In this document: positions 61,369 through 64,000 of the stretch, in pieces
Position numbering within the stretch: position 1 is the stretch's first letter
Layout of the letters: each line of letters begins with the position of its first letter
From: Bacillota bacterium
Lineage (GTDB): Bacteria > Bacillota > Sulfobacillia > JAJZYS01 > JAILZS01
DNA length: 64,000 nucleotides
Direction: 5' to 3'
NCBI GenBank assembly: GCA_023512375.1
Contig: JAILZS010000006.1
Location: forward strand, 1 to 64,000
Notes under the pieces: generated by a model
What the model saw: only the letters and a program-made list of their open reading frames with translations
Databases searched by the model: none
Told to the model about the DNA's origin: nothing
Position numbers and translations under genes: made by a program

Positions 61369-63744
61369 CTAGTTGCGCAGTGGGCGGCCGGTGCGCAACA
61401 GGTGTTCCATCCGCGCCTGGGTGCGCGGATCTCCGCACAAGCGCAAGAACGCCTCCCGCTCCAGCTCCAGCCACCGCTCCTCCTCCAAGGGCGTGCCCAT
61501 CGCCGCGCCCCCGCCGCACAGGACATGGGCGAAGGCGCGGGCGACGCGGGCGTCGTGCTCGCTGGCGCGGCCCGAGCGCACGAGGGCGTCGACCGCCACG
61601 GACAAGAGCCCCTCCACCTCCCGCCCCGGCGCGGGCAGGACGAGGGGGTCGGGGGGGTGGTAGCCCGCCTCGTCCAGGGCGATCACGGCGCGCCGGGCGG
61701 CGGCGACGCGGTCGTCGGGGTTGAGGACCACTTCGTCCCGCGCCGTGAGAAGTCCCATGGCCTGCGCCTCGGCCGCGCTGCGGGAGACCCGGGCCAAAGC
61801 CACCGTCTGCATGACCCTTAGGGCGAAGGGGGCGGGGTCGACGAAGGCGGCCGAGCCCACGCCGGCGGTCGGGGCGGAGGCGGCCAAGGCCGGCGCCCAG
61901 GGCAGGTCCTCGGGTAGGGCGGCGAGGGCGCGCGCCCACAGCTCCTTCGTGCCCCCGCCCGCCGGCACGAGGCCCGCCCCCGCCTCCACCTGACCCATGT
62001 ACAGCTCGGCCGCCGCCACCACCCGGTCGGCGTGCAGGCACAGCTCGGCCCCGCCGCCCAAGGTGAGGCCGGCGGGCGCCGCCACCACCGGCCGCGGCAG
62101 GTACTTGAGCTCGCGGTATGCCGTCTGCAGTGCGGTCACGTTCTGCTCGATGGCGGCGAAGTCGCCCGCCTGGGCGGCGGCGAGCAGCAGCATGAGGTTG
62201 GCCCCCACGAGCATGCGCTCGGCCTCGGGGGCGGCGAGGACGAGGCCCCGCCAACCGCGCTCCACCTCCCGCGCCGTGCGGTGGATGAGCTCGATGAGCT
62301 CCGGCCCGATGGCCGCCTTCGCGGGGGTGACCCAGAGGCAGGCCACGCCTTCCCCCAGGTCGGTGAGGGTGGCGGCGGGCGCGCGCCAGACGACGTCGCG
62401 GCCGAACAGGTGGACCGCCGCCGCCGGCTCCGCGTCTCCCTCGTACAGGCGCTGGCGCCCGGCCGCGGCGGCCGCGCGCACGAAGGCCGGCACCTCCTCG
62501 CCTTCGGCCTCGACGCGCGCCACCGTCTCGGCCAGTCCCAACGCCGCCCAGGTCTCGAACGGGCCCAGGCGCCAGCCGTAGCCCCAGCGCATGGCGCGGT
62601 CGACGGCCGCGAGGTCGCCTCCCGCCACCTCCTCCGCCCGCTCGGCGCTGTACAGCAGGATGCGCTTCAGGATCGTCCACACGAAGCGCCCGGCGACGTC
62701 GTCGGCGCGCGTGAGCAGGCGCAGGCGCTCGCCCAGATCGGCGACGGCACGCGCCCGCTCGAGGGAGGGGTAGCGTGCCGGCGCGGGCGGACGGTAGGTG
62801 AGGGTGGCGGGGTCGACCACCCACCGCTCCCCGCTCCCCTCCACGCGCCGGTAGAAGCCGCCGCCGGCCTTGTCGCCCACCATGCCCCGCTCCACCATGC
62901 GGCGGACGAAGTCCGGCAGGGCGAAGGCCGCCCGCTCCCGCGGGTCCTCGAGGCGGGCCGCGAGGTGATCGGCCACCCGTACCGCCGTGTCCAGGCCCAC
63001 CACGTCCAGGGTGCGGAAGGTGGCGGAGCGGGGATGGCCGATGAGCGTGCCCGTAAGGGCGTCCACCTCCTCCGGACGTAGGCCGAACTCCTCCATGGCC
63101 GCCAACGTGGCGTGCAGGGCGAAGCCGCCCAGCCGGTTGGCGATGAAGTTGGGCGTGTCGCGCGCCACCACCACGCCCTTGCCGAGGTCGCGCTCCAGCC
63201 ACCGGCGCGCCTGCTCGAGGTAGGCCGGGTCCGTGTCGGGGGCGGGAACGACCTCCACCAGGCGCAGGTAGCGCGGGGGGTTGAAGAAGTGCGTCCCGAG
63301 GAAGCGCGGGCGGGCCGAAGCCGGCAGCGCGGCGGCGATGTCGGCCACCGACAGGCCCGAGGTGTTCGTGCTCAGCAAGGCCGACCCGCCCGCCGCGGCG
63401 GCGGCCCGGCGCCACAGGTCGCGCTTGGTCGCCGCGTCCTCGACGATGGCCTCGATCACCCAATCGGCGTCCGCCAGGCGGCCCATGTCGTCGTCGAAGT
63501 TGCCGGGGCGGATGCGCTCCGCACAGCGGGGGAGGAAGAGGGGCGGCGGGTTCATGGCGGCCAGGCGCTCTACCGCCAAGCGGGCGGGGCGGCTGCGCTC
63601 CCGCCCGCTCCCAGCGGGGTCGACCACGTCCAAGAGGTCGACGGCGACGCCGACGTTGGCCAGATGGGCGGCGATCTGCGCCCCCATCACGCCCGCCCCC
63701 AGCACGGCGGCGCGCCTGAGGGGGGTGGCGGCGGCTCGGCTCAT
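61369..63744 (-). CDS. fadN: 3-hydroxyacyl-CoA dehydrogenase / enoyl-CoA hydratase (FadN)
   Basis: A 791-residue bifunctional protein. The NAD fold starts AAVLGAGVMGAQIAAHLAN and has GTHFFNPPRYLRLVE and DTPNFIANRLGGF. The C-terminal part has the crotonase fold with LTLGGGAELCLHADRVV. It has the FadN order, dehydrogenase first. ATG 63744 follows GGGAGGG by eight bases and overlaps the regulator's stop (ATGA). It forms the beta-oxidation complex with fadA. Confidence 0.95.
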   Translation of the reverse strand: MSRAAATPLRRAAVLGAGVMGAQIAAHLANVGVAVDLLDVVDPAGSGRERSRPARLAVERLAAMNPPPLFLPRCAERIRPGNFDDDMGRLADADWVIEAIVEDAATKRDLWRRAAAAAGGSALLSTNTSGLSVADIAAALPASARPRFLGTHFFNPPRYLRLVEVVPAPDTDPAYLEQARRWLERDLGKGVVVARDTPNFIANRLGGFALHATLAAMEEFGLRPEEVDALTGTLIGHPRSATFRTLDVVGLDTAVRVADHLAARLEDPRERAAFALPDFVRRMVERGMVGDKAGGGFYRRVEGSGERWVVDPATLTYRPPAPARYPSLERARAVADLGERLRLLTRADDVAGRFVWTILKRILLYSAERAEEVAGGDLAAVDRAMRWGYGWRLGPFETWAALGLAETVARVEAEGEEVPAFVRAAAAAGRQRLYEGDAEPAAAVHLFGRDVVWRAPAATLTDLGEGVACLWVTPAKAAIGPELIELIHRTAREVERGWRGLVLAAPEAERMLVGANLMLLLAAAQAGDFAAIEQNVTALQTAYRELKYLPRPVVAAPAGLTLGGGAELCLHADRVVAAAELYMGQVEAGAGLVPAGGGTKELWARALAALPEDLPWAPALAASAPTAGVGSAAFVDPAPFALRVMQTVALARVSRSAAEAQAMGLLTARDEVVLNPDDRVAAARRAVIALDEAGYHPPDPLVLPAPGREVEGLLSVAVDALVRSGRASEHDARVARAFAHVLCGGGAAMGTPLEEERWLELEREAFLRLCGDPRTQARMEHLLRTGRPLRN

Positions 63745-64000
63745 GCCCGAATCCCTCCCAACAGGAGTCGTTCGACGTCCGGGGCGAGCGCCGCCAGCGG
63801 GTAGGGATGGCGGGCCTGCACCCAGGCGGAGACGCATTCGTCCAGGGTGCCGAACACCATGCGGCGGGCCACGCGCGCGTCCACGTCGGCGCGGAATCGC
63901 CCCTCCCGGCGGCCGCGCGCCAGGACGGCGTCGATGCGCTGAACGAAAGGACCGATCGCCTCACGCACAGCGGCGCGGATGGCGGGGTCGGGCTGGCGCA
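63741..64000 (-). CDS. TetR-family regulator (FadR-like), C-terminal part only
   Basis: The visible part is the end of a TetR-type ligand domain (FVQRIDAVLARGRREGRFRAD, MVFGTLDECVSAWV, DVERLLLGGIRA), a typical FadR ending. The N-terminal DNA-binding domain lies beyond the window. The stop overlaps fadN (ATGA), so it leads the fad operon and probably represses it until acyl-CoA binds. Confidence 0.8.
   Translation of the reverse strand, partial: RQPDPAIRAAVREAIGPFVQRIDAVLARGRREGRFRADVDARVARRMVFGTLDECVSAWVQARHPYPLAALAPDVERLLLGGIRA

Overview
The window is very GC-rich, almost fully coding DNA from a spore-forming member of the Bacillota with an unusually high GC content, of the Thermaerobacter / Symbiobacterium / Sulfobacillus kind (lineage inferred from content; no tree was built). 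Evidence is the B. subtilis-like order spoIIP-lepA-hemW-hrcA-grpE-dnaJ, rpsU-yqeY-yqfC-yqfD-phoH-pgpH-ybeY-dgkA, recO-glyQ-glyS-ppsR-dnaG-sigA and trmK-nif3, three sporulation genes (spoIIP, yqfC, yqfD), a c-di-AMP phosphodiesterase (pgpH) and a fadR-fadN-fadA-fadE beta-oxidation set. Several housekeeping promoters share one form: TTGACA-like -35, 17-18 bp spacer, and -10 TAGCCT, TAGACT or TACCAT.

Layout. 1-8154 is mostly minus strand: a phosphoesterase lipoprotein cut by the window edge and missing from the ORF track, an asparagine synthetase fused to a CofE-like amide ligase, rpsT, a kdgK-eda pair for 2-keto-3-deoxygluconate breakdown (plus strand), a YetF-like membrane protein and murJ. 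8336-16567 holds spoIIP, lepA, hemW, the heat-shock genes hrcA-grpE-dnaJ (no dnaK between them) and ddl. 16673-18475 is minus strand, with an HtrA protease and a small unknown protein. 18662-25448 is the rpsU-to-dgkA block. 25360-37990 holds a cytochrome c lipoprotein, recO, a CBS-PAS-HD protein, glyQS, ppsR with its target ppdK, dnaG and sigA.

38001-39106 is a three-tRNA operon followed by remnants of an integrated element: the C-terminal tail of a tyrosine recombinase and an LLH-type holin gene. 39498-50040 is a mixed accessory and core stretch: a secreted unknown protein, an APC-type permease, an ArgO/LysE exporter next to arginase, trmK, nif3, an RNase H, RNase P RNA, DinB, patatin, UspA and a GFO/IDH/MocA oxidoreductase. 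50245-52986 encodes an isoquinoline-1-oxidoreductase-type molybdenum hydroxylase whose large subunit is broken by two frameshifts. 53155-58422 holds a small membrane protein, ApbE, a ferric-reductase-like heme membrane protein, a second asparagine synthetase and a secreted C39 peptidase. 58413-64000 (minus) is the beta-oxidation operon.

Most notable: 11-bp-periodic CTCA/CTAA direct repeats upstream of htrA, the ApbE/ferric-reductase operon and asnB (a possible two-component regulon); four genes whose best start codon seems to be non-AUG/GUG/UUG behind good Shine-Dalgarno sites; an A7 tract in dnaG where a one-base slip meets a stop two codons later; the AsnB-CofE fusion; and the tRNA-Val-linked prophage scar.
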